Assembly: GCA_023251775.1 (NCBI GenBank)
Contig: JAHEYC010000030.1
Span: forward strand, 6,677-38,823
Origin: Sphingobacteriaceae bacterium
Lineage (GTDB): Bacteria; Bacteroidota; Bacteroidia; B-17B0; Aurantibacillaceae
Reading direction: 5' to 3'
Length of the DNA stretch: 32,147 nucleotides
The notes under the pieces are model-generated. The model ran no database searches, had not been told where the DNA came from, and saw only the letters and a list, made by a program, of their open reading frames with translations. The translations under genes were made by a program, and so were the position numbers. Below are positions 17,132-25,504 of the stretch, piece by piece (position 1 is the stretch's first letter; the number at the start of each line of letters is the position of its first letter).

Positions 17132-18132
17132 AAACCGAATTTGTCAAAGTCAACAGCCAATCGAAGCAGATTTGATTCGGATGTTGTTGAATTACTCACG
17201 GTAAAACGCGAAAGGATATAAGGGTCCTTATTATTTTCATTTAATTTATAAGTTACTGCAACAATATTTTCGTATCCTGCTTTCTTTGAATTTACAATGG
17301 TTGTTTCATTATAACTACCATCAGGAAATGCAAGCGATAGTACCGGTTTTTTGATGATCTTTTCAATGATGTGTTTCGAAACGCTCACTTCTTTAAAGCA
17401 ATCTTCCGAATTTAGATGTTCAAGATTATAGTGCAAATGTGTATGAGATCCATATTCGATCAATGGTTCATCTTTGTAATTTTCGAGTTCTGTTTTGTGG
17501 ATCATCTTTATTAGTTCCGGTTCTTTGGCTGCTTCCGAAATATAAATTGGATATTTTTGTTTTATTTCGTTCAAGTGTTTTTCTCTTTCAGAACCACTTT
17601 GTTTCATTAGATCGGTAAGCGATAATTTTAATGTGTCGCAATAAAAACCGGGATATTTAAATGTGCCTACAGTTAATTTAATATCCTCTTTTGTATGTTT
17701 TTGAATTAGATCGATCACATCGGGCCACACATAAAATTCTTTATTTTCCAAACTCTCGGTGATCAAATAGAACGTTGCAGGAACATTATGTTTTTTAAGA
17801 ATAGGAAGGGCAACCGTGAAGTTATTAATGTAACCATCGTCAAACGTAATAGCAATTGTTTTTTTAGGCACTTTTTTTTGTGATCTGTAATTTTCAAAAA
17901 GCTCTTTTAGTGGAATGATAGCGTATCTCTCCTTTAAATAAAGGATGAGTTTTTCAAATTCTACAGAATCTAAATGCCGATTATTGAATCGTTTGCCTTT
18001 TATATTGGAAACTCCGTGAAAATTGATGATGATCTGTTGCTTTTTATTCTTAGCTAACAATAGCTTATCAACACCCATTCCAACCAAGGTGGGAAACAAC
18101 AACTTCCTCGAAAGAGTTTTAACAATGCTCAT
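17128..18132 (-). CDS. NodB-type polysaccharide deacetylase
   Basis: 334 residues, carbohydrate esterase family 4. Motif 1 is IAITFDDGY with D98 (base) and D99 (metal), motif 2 is GSHTHLHYNL with H230-x3-H234, and PATFYLITE and LAFPDGSYNE mark further conserved strands. It should remove N- or O-acetyl groups from a glycan. There is no convincing signal peptide; the N-terminus (MSIVKTLSRKLLFPTLVGMG) is basic with only a short hydrophobic stretch, so it may be cytoplasmic or loosely membrane-associated, typical of glycan-biosynthesis deacetylases. A TAACTTTA near-match to the -7 box (18156-18163) lies 23 nt upstream. It converges on the FkbM gene, suggesting a shared surface-glycan role. Confidence 0.88.
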   Translation of the reverse strand: MSIVKTLSRKLLFPTLVGMGVDKLLLAKNKKQQIIINFHGVSNIKGKRFNNRHLDSVEFEKLILYLKERYAIIPLKELFENYRSQKKVPKKTIAITFDDGYINNFTVALPILKKHNVPATFYLITESLENKEFYVWPDVIDLIQKHTKEDIKLTVGTFKYPGFYCDTLKLSLTDLMKQSGSEREKHLNEIKQKYPIYISEAAKEPELIKMIHKTELENYKDEPLIEYGSHTHLHYNLEHLNSEDCFKEVSVSKHIIEKIIKKPVLSLAFPDGSYNETTIVNSKKAGYENIVAVTYKLNENNKDPYILSRFTVSNSTTSESNLLRLAVDFDKFGF

Positions 18133-18393
18133 GCGTGTGTTGGTTTAAGCTTTTGTAAAGTTAGTGATTCGTGACAATTATAGACGCCTTAGTTGCTCTC
18201 AAAATTCAAGCACCGGCATCAAGTACAGCAACAATGTTTCAATAGAAAGTAATATACTGAAAAGAGTTTTTAAGACCAATTTCGATTCAATTTTAAACAC
18301 CTATCAATCAAATACATATAAAAGTATTTTCTTGTGGTTTTCCTCTAAAAAAACAATATCTTTATTAATTATTATATTTTTTGAGTATACAAC
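18133..18393. other. Gene-free gap between divergent deacetylase and TPR genes
   Basis: 261 nt of AT-rich DNA. A frame opening with GTG at 18164 could encode 77 residues, but it has no recognisable homology, is Asn/Ser/Ile/Lys-rich as expected from AT-rich noncoding DNA, and runs into the next start codon, so I reject it. It holds a likely -7 box for the deacetylase (minus, 18156-18163) and a T-rich TATTTTTTG (18375-18383) that might be a loose -7 box for the TPR gene. I see no hairpin worth reporting. Confidence 0.6.
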
Positions 18394-19800
18394 ATGAGCG
18401 AATTTGATGACGAAGGAATGAATGATAAAGAGTTTGAGGAGATACTGAAGCGGTTCGAGAATATGATCAATAATGGCGAGGCTTCTTTTTTTGATGCCGA
18501 CGAGTTAGAGGAGGTCATTGAATACTACATGCAGTGGCTTAATTACGAAATGGCAAAAAAGGCCATCGATTATGGAATTGCTCACTATCCTTTTTCGTCT
18601 ATCTTAAAAATAAAAAAAGCACAGTACCTTTCAACGCAACACTTTACGCACGAAGCATTGAATATGCTCAACGAGATCGAACAAATTGAGAATAGTAATT
18701 TTGATCTTTACATGACACGTGGGTATATATACAGTCAAATGGGTTTAGGCGAGCAAGCCATCGAGAATTTTAAAAAAGCAATTCCATTAGCCGAATTCAA
18801 AGATGAAGTATATGTTGCTTTGGGAATTGAATTTTTAAATGAAGATAAACCCGATGATGCTTTATTCTATTTCAAAAAAGCCATTAAAATAAATCCTAAG
18901 AACGAAACGGCGCTGAACGAGATCTCCTTGTGTTTTGATCTTACTTCTAAAGGCGAAGAAGCAGTTACTTTTTTTGCAGCGTACATCGAAAATAATCCTT
19001 ACAGTTATTACGCTTGGTTCAATTTGGGTCTTTCGTACGGGCGCATGGGTATGTTCGAAAAGTCCATTGATGCTTACGATTATTCCATTGCCATTAACGA
19101 ACAATTTAGTTCGGCCTATTTCAATAAAGCAAATTCCTTAGCGCAATTAAAACGTTATCAAGAGGCAATTGCGGTTTATAAAGAAACACTTAAATACGAA
19201 GAAGGCGATCCTGTGACCTATTATTACATTGGAGAATGTTATGAGAATTCGGAGGATTATGAAAATGCTTTGGTGAATTTCAATAAATGTGTAAAATTGG
19301 ATCCCGCACATGCAGATGGTTGGTTAGCTATTGGAATTTCGTTGGATTCGCTGAATCGCTTAACGGAAGGAATTCATTATATCAAAAAAGCGATCGAAAT
19401 AAATCCTAACGAAGCAGAATATTGGTATGTATTTGCCGAAGTGCAACAAAAATTAGGATTTCAAGAAGAAGCAGCTTTAGCGTATCAACGTGTTATTGAA
19501 TTGGAATATCCCGATTACGATGTGTGGTTGGATTATAGCAAACTTATGCACGAAGCAGGATATTTTACCGAAGCCTTAGAAGTTATTCAAGAAGGTATCA
19601 AACATTTTCCGGATGTATCGCCGTTGCATTACCGCTTAGGAGTTCTCCTGTTAGAATCAGGAAGTAAACAAGATGCTATGTCGGTTTTTGCAAATGCTTT
19701 GCAATTGGATTATAATGAACATGCAACTATTTTTGAATATGCACCGGCCTTAGAGAATAACCACGAATTATTGCAACTAATTAATCAATACAAAAAGTAA
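18394..19800 (+). CDS. Cytoplasmic TPR-repeat protein
   Basis: 468 residues, no signal peptide or membrane helix. The N-terminal ~60 residues are very acidic (MSEFDDEGMNDKEFEE...) and the rest consists of around ten to eleven TPR units, for example DLYMTRGYIYSQMGLGEQAI, YVALGIEFLNEDKPDDALFY, YAWFNLGLSYGRMGMFEKSI and YYYIGECYENSEDYENALVN. Such proteins regularly precede the phosphosulfolactate-synthase-like gene in Bacteroidota (my recollection of gene neighbourhoods, not checked). Three nucleotides separate it from that gene here. A binding or scaffold role is likely; partner unknown. The ATG choice is supported by the acidic start shared with related proteins. Confidence 0.88.
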   Translation: MSEFDDEGMNDKEFEEILKRFENMINNGEASFFDADELEEVIEYYMQWLNYEMAKKAIDYGIAHYPFSSILKIKKAQYLSTQHFTHEALNMLNEIEQIENSNFDLYMTRGYIYSQMGLGEQAIENFKKAIPLAEFKDEVYVALGIEFLNEDKPDDALFYFKKAIKINPKNETALNEISLCFDLTSKGEEAVTFFAAYIENNPYSYYAWFNLGLSYGRMGMFEKSIDAYDYSIAINEQFSSAYFNKANSLAQLKRYQEAIAVYKETLKYEEGDPVTYYYIGECYENSEDYENALVNFNKCVKLDPAHADGWLAIGISLDSLNRLTEGIHYIKKAIEINPNEAEYWYVFAEVQQKLGFQEEAALAYQRVIELEYPDYDVWLDYSKLMHEAGYFTEALEVIQEGIKHFPDVSPLHYRLGVLLLESGSKQDAMSVFANALQLDYNEHATIFEYAPALENNHELLQLINQYKK

Positions 19801-19803
19801 TTT

Positions 19804-20595
19804 ATGCCAACTAAGTATAATTTTAATTTGGAACACATTCCGCAGCGTACCGAAAGACCGCGTTCTACCGGTTTAACGATGGTAATGGATAAAGGACTTT
19901 CGATGAGACAGGCAGAAGATCTTCTGGCGATTGGTACTGATTATATTGATTTTATAAAGTTAGGTTTTGGAACCTCTGTTGTTTCAAAAAATTTGAAAGA
20001 GAAGATAAAACTTTATAAGGATGCAGGCATGAAAGTGTATTTGGGCGGCACTTTGCTCGAAGCGTTTATTGTTAGGGATAAATTTGAAGAATACATCAAA
20101 TGCATAAGCGACCTAGGTTTAAATTGCGCCGAAGTGAGCGATGGAAGTATCACACTGGATCATGATAAGAAATGCGATTATATTCATCGTTTGGCCAAAG
20201 ATTTTACCGTATTAAGTGAGGTAGGAAGTAAAGAAGAAGGTGTTATCATTCATCCGGCACGTTGGATAAGCATGATGCAAAGCGAATTAGAAGCGGGTGC
20301 ATTTAAAGTGATAGCGGAAGCACGCGAAAGCGGAACGGTTGGTATTTTCCACAAGAATGGAAGTGCACATACTTTATTGATCAATCGCATCGTAAATAAA
20401 GTAAAGATCGAAAATATCATTTGGGAAACACCGCAAAAAAGTCAGCAAGTATATTTTATAAAATTATTTGGAGCCAATGTGAATTTAGGAAATATTGGTC
20501 CCGACGATGTGATCCCTTTAGAAACATTACGTTTAGGATTAAGAGGAGATACCTTTTTTACATTTTTACCTGAAACAATGAAACAAGAAATATAG
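19804..20595 (+). CDS. Phosphosulfolactate synthase-like protein (ComA family)
   Basis: 263-residue TIM-barrel protein of the ComA family (PF02679). In methanogens ComA joins sulfite to phosphoenolpyruvate giving (R)-phosphosulfolactate for coenzyme M; in Bacillus a relative makes sulfolactate for spores. Conserved strand-end motifs are present in order: TGLTMVMDKG, IDFIKLGFGTS, MKVYLGGTLLE, CAEVSDGS, FTVLSEVGSK, KVIAEARESGTVGIF, IIWETPQKSQQVYFIKLFG and VNLGNI. Length matches the family. Bacteroidota do not make coenzyme M, so the product here may feed another sulfonate, or the enzyme may have changed substrate. It sits between a TPR gene and a rhodanese, both within 5 nt, so it is part of an operon. 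Confidence 0.85.
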   Translation: MPTKYNFNLEHIPQRTERPRSTGLTMVMDKGLSMRQAEDLLAIGTDYIDFIKLGFGTSVVSKNLKEKIKLYKDAGMKVYLGGTLLEAFIVRDKFEEYIKCISDLGLNCAEVSDGSITLDHDKKCDYIHRLAKDFTVLSEVGSKEEGVIIHPARWISMMQSELEAGAFKVIAEARESGTVGIFHKNGSAHTLLINRIVNKVKIENIIWETPQKSQQVYFIKLFGANVNLGNIGPDDVIPLETLRLGLRGDTFFTFLPETMKQEI

Positions 20596-20600
20596 GACCT

Positions 20601-20903
20601 ATGAAAGAAGTAACTGTACAAGAACTAAAAAAATTAAAAGACAGTAACGCCAATTTTCAATTGATAGATGTTCGCGAGGAACATGAATTTGATGAAATGA
20701 ACTTAAATGGCTTGCTTATTCCACTTGGGGATATATTAGACAGAGCAGAGGAAGTTGCAAAAGATAAACAAGTGATCATTCATTGCCGCAGTGGAAAACG
20801 CAGCGCAACAGCCATTCAGGCATTGGAAACTCAGTTGGGCTGTACTAATTTGTATAATTTAAAAGGCGGAATTGTAGCATACGCTGAAGAAATTGGATTA
20901 TAA
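20601..20903 (+). CDS. Single-domain rhodanese
   Basis: 100-residue sulfurtransferase domain, cytoplasmic. It contains LIDVREEHEFDEMNLNG, the substrate-side CH2A-like motif, and the active loop IIHCRSGKRSATAI with catalytic C62 forming the persulfide and Arg at the sixth loop position. Length is that of GlpE/PspE-like rhodaneses without a second domain. It starts 5 nt after the ComA homologue and ends 2 nt before DedA, so these are co-transcribed. It might handle sulfane sulfur or thiosulfate/sulfite, which would fit sulfite use by the ComA homologue, but single rhodaneses are versatile and the link is inference. Confidence 0.92.
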   Translation: MKEVTVQELKKLKDSNANFQLIDVREEHEFDEMNLNGLLIPLGDILDRAEEVAKDKQVIIHCRSGKRSATAIQALETQLGCTNLYNLKGGIVAYAEEIGL

Positions 20904-20905
20904 TT

Positions 20906-21544
20906 ATGATAGAATTATTTAAACATATACTTCACTTAGATTTTGATTGGTTATTTCAAAATTATGGTACATCCATTTACGTGGTGTTATTTGTAGTGAT
21001 CTTTGTAGAGACAGGTTTAGTGGCAATGCCATTTTTACCCGGGGATTCTTTATTGTTTACTGCGGGATTATTTGCACGTTCGGGTTATCTGAACATGGCC
21101 TATTTGATGGGCTTATTATTTATTGCCGCTGTGCTTGGAGATAATATCAATTATTGGGTGGGAAGAAAAATTGGAATAAAGGTTTTCAATTATAAGATCA
21201 AAGGGCGACAGCTCGTAAAAAAAGAATATTTGGATAAGACCCATGATTTTTTTGAGAAGCACGGAACAAAGGCCATCATCATGGCGCGTTTTGTGCCATT
21301 TGTAAGAACATTTGCGCCGTTTGCGGCAGGTGTTGGCGAGATGAGTTACAAAAAATATCTATCGTTTGATATTCTCGGCGGCGCTTTGTGGATAGGCAGC
21401 TTAACTACAGCGGGATATTTACTTGGTGAAGTTGAATTCATTCGTAAACATATTGATCTTGTTTGTTTAGGGATCATTTTCGTTTCCGTTCTACCAATTA
21501 TTGTAAATATTTTTAAAGCACGCATGGGAAACGTAAAAAAGTAA
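20906..21544 (+). CDS. DedA-family membrane protein
   Basis: 212-residue inner-membrane protein with the VTT/SNARE-associated fold. The family motifs are visible: E-T-G near residue 35, PFLPGDSLLFTAGLFARSG, the amphipathic GDNINYWVGRKIG, and IMARFVPFVRTFAPFAAGVGEMSY, which holds the F/R-x3-R membrane-embedded Arg residues of DedA. About five or six hydrophobic segments. Studied DedA proteins act in undecaprenyl-phosphate or phospholipid flipping and proton-motive-force maintenance; specificity here is open. The stop shares one nucleotide with the next start (TAATG), so translation is coupled. Confidence 0.92.
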   Translation: MIELFKHILHLDFDWLFQNYGTSIYVVLFVVIFVETGLVAMPFLPGDSLLFTAGLFARSGYLNMAYLMGLLFIAAVLGDNINYWVGRKIGIKVFNYKIKGRQLVKKEYLDKTHDFFEKHGTKAIIMARFVPFVRTFAPFAAGVGEMSYKKYLSFDILGGALWIGSLTTAGYLLGEVEFIRKHIDLVCLGIIFVSVLPIIVNIFKARMGNVKK

Positions 21545-22287
21545 TGAGATATCTTTACCTAATACTCGCCGTTCTTATTCTAGCATCCTGCTCAGTAAAA
21601 AAACGCACCTATCGCGACGGGTATTATGTTGATTGGGCTTTTCAAAAGAAAACACCGGTAAAACAAACATCACCTCAAACTAATAAGCGCGAGAACCATC
21701 TTGTAAAAGAAGTGATCGAAACAGAATATGTTATCGCTTCAAATAATACTATTTCTGAAACACCAAGTTTTTTCCCCAATAAAAAAGTGATCCTAATGGA
21801 CACTTGCGGTGATGTGATCACATTTAAATCGGGCGATCAAGTTACAGCGCGAGTAACAGAGATAACCGACGATAAAATAAAATACAAGCGTTGTGATAAT
21901 TTGGATGGTCCCGTGTTTGTGGTAAATAAGGGAACTGTGGCAACGATAAAGTATGCAAATGGTGTGGTCGAAAAAATTGAAGCGCCACAACCCGTTTATA
22001 ATCCGGATCCTTATACTAAACCCGGTAATTCTCAAAATACTTATAAGGGTCCCAAACGGATCCATCCATTAGCAACGTGGGCATTACTGTCTTTAATATT
22101 TTTATGGTGGTTGTTTGGTCTTGGAATAGTTCTTGGAGGTATTCTTTCTTATTTTGCCATTAAGGAAATTAATGCCAAGCCGGATATTTATAGGGGAATG
22201 AAGCTTGCTAAAATAGTATTTATTATTTGCAAAGTGTTAACGTGCGCAATATTGGGTATTTTTATATTAGGTGCATTGGGGTTGTGA
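21544..22287 (+). CDS. Lipoprotein with C-terminal two-helix membrane region (DUF4190-like)
   Basis: 247 residues. N-terminal signal with lipobox LASC (Cys16). A variable basic linker leads to a small beta domain at about 80-140 (TCGDVITFKSGDQV followed by TARVTEI, IKYKRCDNLDGPVFVV, ATIKYANG), a pattern I have often seen in hypothetical Bacteroidota proteins where it reads as a short SH3-like barrel. The C-terminal 75 residues (HPLATWALLSLIFLWWLFGL then IVLGGILSYFAIKEI and a last hydrophobic helix) resemble DUF4190. A lipid anchor at one end and helices at the other suggest an inner-membrane protein. Function unknown. It is the last gene of the TPR-ComA-rhodanese-DedA unit, overlapping DedA by 1 nt. 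Confidence 0.75.
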   Translation: MRYLYLILAVLILASCSVKKRTYRDGYYVDWAFQKKTPVKQTSPQTNKRENHLVKEVIETEYVIASNNTISETPSFFPNKKVILMDTCGDVITFKSGDQVTARVTEITDDKIKYKRCDNLDGPVFVVNKGTVATIKYANGVVEKIEAPQPVYNPDPYTKPGNSQNTYKGPKRIHPLATWALLSLIFLWWLFGLGIVLGGILSYFAIKEINAKPDIYRGMKLAKIVFIICKVLTCAILGIFILGALGL

Positions 22288-22331
22288 GCCAATAATGTTA
22301 ACCGCTATGGATCTTTGCTAAATCAAATTCC

Positions 22332-24539
22332 GTGAAATTATTCTTTACTTTTATTTTTATAACTATTTCTAACGCAATTTTATCGCAGGAAAAAGTAAAA
22401 AGTATCTCCGCTAATTTTATTTCCGAAAAAATAATCGTTGATGGAGATCTTTCTGAGTCTATTTGGCAAACAGCACAAAAAAGCGGCGGTTTCTGGCAAA
22501 ATTTTCCTTACGATACCTCATTTGCCAAAGAGCGAACAGAAGTAATGGTAGCTTATGATGATCACAATCTTTATATCGCTGCAATTTGTTATGATAGCAT
22601 TCCGCACAGATACGTTATCCAATCCTTAAAGCGTGATTTTTCTTATCCTATAAGTGATGCTTTTGTTGCAACCATAGATCCATTTAGCGATCAGCAAAAT
22701 GGTTTTTCGTTCGGTTTGAATCCATATGGTGTTCAGCGCGAAGGTTTGGTGTCGAACGGTGGTGGAATGGGTGTAACAACTATTTGGGATAATAAATGGT
22801 ACGGCGAAACAAAACGGCAAAAAGGAAAATGGACAGTAGAAATGCAGATCCCATTTAAATCCATACGATTCAAAGGGAATTTAGGAACGTGGCGTATCAA
22901 CTTTTCGCGAAATGATCTTGGAACAAATGAGAATAGTTGTTGGGTAAAAGTACCACGTCAATTTAATATTTCTTCGTTGGCATTTACAGGCGATCTTGTG
23001 TTTGAAAAAGCTCCACCAAAAAAGAATGGCACTAATATGTCGGTTATACCATATGCCATTGGACGATTTAGTGAAGACTATAGAGTTCCGGGTTCACAAA
23101 AAATTGATGGAAGCGTAGGGGCAGATGCGAAGATGGTTCTTGGCTCATCACTTAATTTAGATATGACCATCAACCCCGATTTTAGTCAAGTAGAAGTGGA
23201 TAGACAATTAACCAACTTAACACGCTTTAGTTTATTTTTTCCTGAACAACGTCAATTCTTTATCGAGAACAGCGATCTTTTTGATCGTTTTGGGTTTAGA
23301 CAGATCCGTCCTTTCTTTTCGCGACGAATAGGTTTAGATAATGGAAGCATCATTCCCATTTTAGGTGGTATGCGTTTAAGTGGTAAGCCCAGCAAGAATT
23401 GGCGCATTGGAGTGTTGGATATGCAAACAGGTGAACGATCTTTTGCAACACGAAAAGTTTTTTCGCAAAATTATTTTACAGCTGCAGCTTCGTATAATGT
23501 CTTCAAGCGAAGTAATATTTCGGCAATATTCGTTAATCGTCAACAATTCGACACCAGCGGTTATTCGGATAATAATTACAATCGTGTTCTTGGTTTGGAT
23601 TATAATTTAGCGAGTGCAAATAACCGATGGAATGGTAAGTTCTTTTTTCATCACTCTTTTGGAAGTAAGATAAATGCTAACGCATTCGCTCACGCAAGTT
23701 GGTTGAATTATACATCGCGGCATTGGAATGTAGAATGTAATCACGAATATGTTGACAAGAATTATAATGCTGAAGTTGGTTTTACCCCGCGTATTTTTCA
23801 AACCGATCAAACAGGAAAAGTAAATAGATTTACGTATTGGCGATTAGAGCCTCATGTTTACGCTTTTGTATATCCCAAAAATAGTCGCATCAATAAAATG
23901 GGACCAACTATTTATTTGGATCATTACCGTAATCAAGCATTTAAAAATACCGATTGGCTTGTGAAGAGCACGTATGATGTGTATTATAGAAGTTCTGCTT
24001 TTTTATTTTTCATTGGAAACGCTTACTATACAAAACTTTTGTTCCCAACCGATGTGAGCTTTAGTGGAAAGTCGCAAACAACTCCGGCAGGCGACTACTT
24101 TTATAAAAATGCTAGTGTGAATATTCGTACCGATGTACGAAAAACGCTCACCGGAGGAATTACAACAACCTATGGAAGTTATTTTACGGGAAATAAATTC
24201 TCTTTGGCTGCCGATCTTACATGCCGTGTGCAGCCATATGTGATCTTTTCTGCTTCATACACGCGCGACGAGATCTATTTACCTTACTTAAGCAAAAAAG
24301 TAGAATTGGATCTGATAAGTCCAAGGATAGAGCTTTCTGTTTCCCGTTCATTATTTTTAACTACCTTTTGGCAATATAATACGCAAGCAGGAAATATTAA
24401 TTTTAATGGAAGATTGCAATGGCGATTTAGGCCTATGAGCGATCTTTTTATTGTATATAGCGATAATTATAATAACACCGATTTTTCGGTAAAGAACCGC
24501 GCGATTGTTATTAAATTTGTGTGTTGGTTGAATGTATAA
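22332..24539 (+). CDS. DUF5916 outer-membrane protein with CBM9-like domain
   Basis: 735 residues with a signal peptide (cleavage near ILS-QEK, residue 18). Residues ~30-220 form a carbohydrate-binding-family-9-like domain: KIIVDGDLSESIWQTAQ, EVMVAYDDHNLYIAAICYD, and WTVEMQIPFKSIRF are its hallmark segments. The remaining ~500 residues are a DUF5916 domain, with alternating aromatic beta strands and NPDFSQVEVDRQLTNLTRF plus FPEQRQFFIENSDLF as its signature, expected to be an outer-membrane beta barrel ending with an aromatic strand. Starts at GTG, the only codon giving an intact signal peptide. Ligand and function unknown. Its last base is the first of fmt (TAATG). Confidence 0.88.
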   Translation: MKLFFTFIFITISNAILSQEKVKSISANFISEKIIVDGDLSESIWQTAQKSGGFWQNFPYDTSFAKERTEVMVAYDDHNLYIAAICYDSIPHRYVIQSLKRDFSYPISDAFVATIDPFSDQQNGFSFGLNPYGVQREGLVSNGGGMGVTTIWDNKWYGETKRQKGKWTVEMQIPFKSIRFKGNLGTWRINFSRNDLGTNENSCWVKVPRQFNISSLAFTGDLVFEKAPPKKNGTNMSVIPYAIGRFSEDYRVPGSQKIDGSVGADAKMVLGSSLNLDMTINPDFSQVEVDRQLTNLTRFSLFFPEQRQFFIENSDLFDRFGFRQIRPFFSRRIGLDNGSIIPILGGMRLSGKPSKNWRIGVLDMQTGERSFATRKVFSQNYFTAAASYNVFKRSNISAIFVNRQQFDTSGYSDNNYNRVLGLDYNLASANNRWNGKFFFHHSFGSKINANAFAHASWLNYTSRHWNVECNHEYVDKNYNAEVGFTPRIFQTDQTGKVNRFTYWRLEPHVYAFVYPKNSRINKMGPTIYLDHYRNQAFKNTDWLVKSTYDVYYRSSAFLFFIGNAYYTKLLFPTDVSFSGKSQTTPAGDYFYKNASVNIRTDVRKTLTGGITTTYGSYFTGNKFSLAADLTCRVQPYVIFSASYTRDEIYLPYLSKKVELDLISPRIELSVSRSLFLTTFWQYNTQAGNINFNGRLQWRFRPMSDLFIVYSDNYNNTDFSVKNRAIVIKFVCWLNV

Positions 24540-25504
24540 TGAGTGATAAACTTAAAATAGTGTTCATGGGTACGCCCGAATTTGCAGTGGCAAGTTTGGA
24601 CGCGCTTATTCAAAACAACTATGATATTGTTGGAGTGGTAACCGTTCCCGATAAACCGGCGGGTAGGGGACAAAAGATCCAAATGAGCGCGGTGAAAGAG
24701 TATGCATTGAAGCATAACCTTAAAATTTTACAACCAATAAATTTAAAGGACGAGAAATTCTTAAATGAATTAAAGAATTTAAAAGCCGATTTGCAAATTG
24801 TTGTTGCGTTTAGAATGTTGCCCGAACTAGTTTGGAATATGCCACCATTAGGAACGTTCAATCTTCACGGATCATTACTTCCAAAATACCGCGGCGCTGC
24901 ACCTATCAATTGGGCAGTTATCAATGGTGATACAGAAACCGGCGTTACCACATTTAAATTATCTCATGAAATTGATACGGGAAGTATTTTGTTTCAGGAA
25001 AAAGTAAAATTAGATGATACCACAACCGCAGGGGAATTGCATGATGAGTTGATGAAGATAGGAGCAGAGCTAATAGTAAGAACTGTGAAAGCAATTGATG
25101 ATTCGCGTCATGGCAAGCCATTGAATTATATTAAGCAAGATGATAAACTTGCTACGCACGCTCCAAAATTATTTAAGGATACGTGCAAAATAAAGTGGGA
25201 TCAACCGTTGCGAAAAATATATGATCATGTGCGAGGACTTAGTCCTTACCCCACAGCATTCACCGAATTTGTAGATGCGAACGGACAAACACAAACTTTA
25301 AAGATCTTTAAAGCGGTTATGATCGCAAATGCCGGTAATGCACCTAAAGGATCGGTAGACACTGATAATAAAACCTACATTAATATTAATTGTGCAGATG
25401 GCATTTTACAATTAATAGAATTACAGTTACAAGGAAAAAAAAGAATGGGCGTAAAAGAGTTTTTGAATGGCTATAAATTTGCGGAAGGAACTTTGCTCAA
25501 ATAG
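24539..25504 (+). CDS. fmt: Methionyl-tRNA formyltransferase
   Basis: Formylates initiator Met-tRNA using 10-formyl-tetrahydrofolate. 321 residues, normal length. MSDKLKIVFMGTPEFAVASL is the typical start; VVTVPDKPAGRGQK follows; the catalytic N108-L-H110 in TFNLHGSLLPKYRGAAPINW and D146 in HEIDTGSIL are present. The C-terminal OB-like tRNA-binding domain runs from ~205 (RGLSPYPTAFTEF) to the end. I chose the ATG at 24539, since the frame extends back only to a TTG inside the DUF5916 gene and the family starts at MSDKLKIVFMG. It overlaps the DUF5916 stop by 1 nt. Confidence 0.97.
   Translation: MSDKLKIVFMGTPEFAVASLDALIQNNYDIVGVVTVPDKPAGRGQKIQMSAVKEYALKHNLKILQPINLKDEKFLNELKNLKADLQIVVAFRMLPELVWNMPPLGTFNLHGSLLPKYRGAAPINWAVINGDTETGVTTFKLSHEIDTGSILFQEKVKLDDTTTAGELHDELMKIGAELIVRTVKAIDDSRHGKPLNYIKQDDKLATHAPKLFKDTCKIKWDQPLRKIYDHVRGLSPYPTAFTEFVDANGQTQTLKIFKAVMIANAGNAPKGSVDTDNKTYININCADGILQLIELQLQGKKRMGVKEFLNGYKFAEGTLLK

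Noticed and set aside
18164-18397. 77-codon frame upstream of the cytoplasmic TPR gene
   Set aside because: Starts with GTG, has no motif, its composition is what AT-rich noncoding DNA gives, and it runs into the TPR start codon.
24521-24538. Upstream extension of fmt to a TTG
   Set aside because: The extension lies within the DUF5916 gene and the ATG at 24539 gives the canonical fmt N-terminus.
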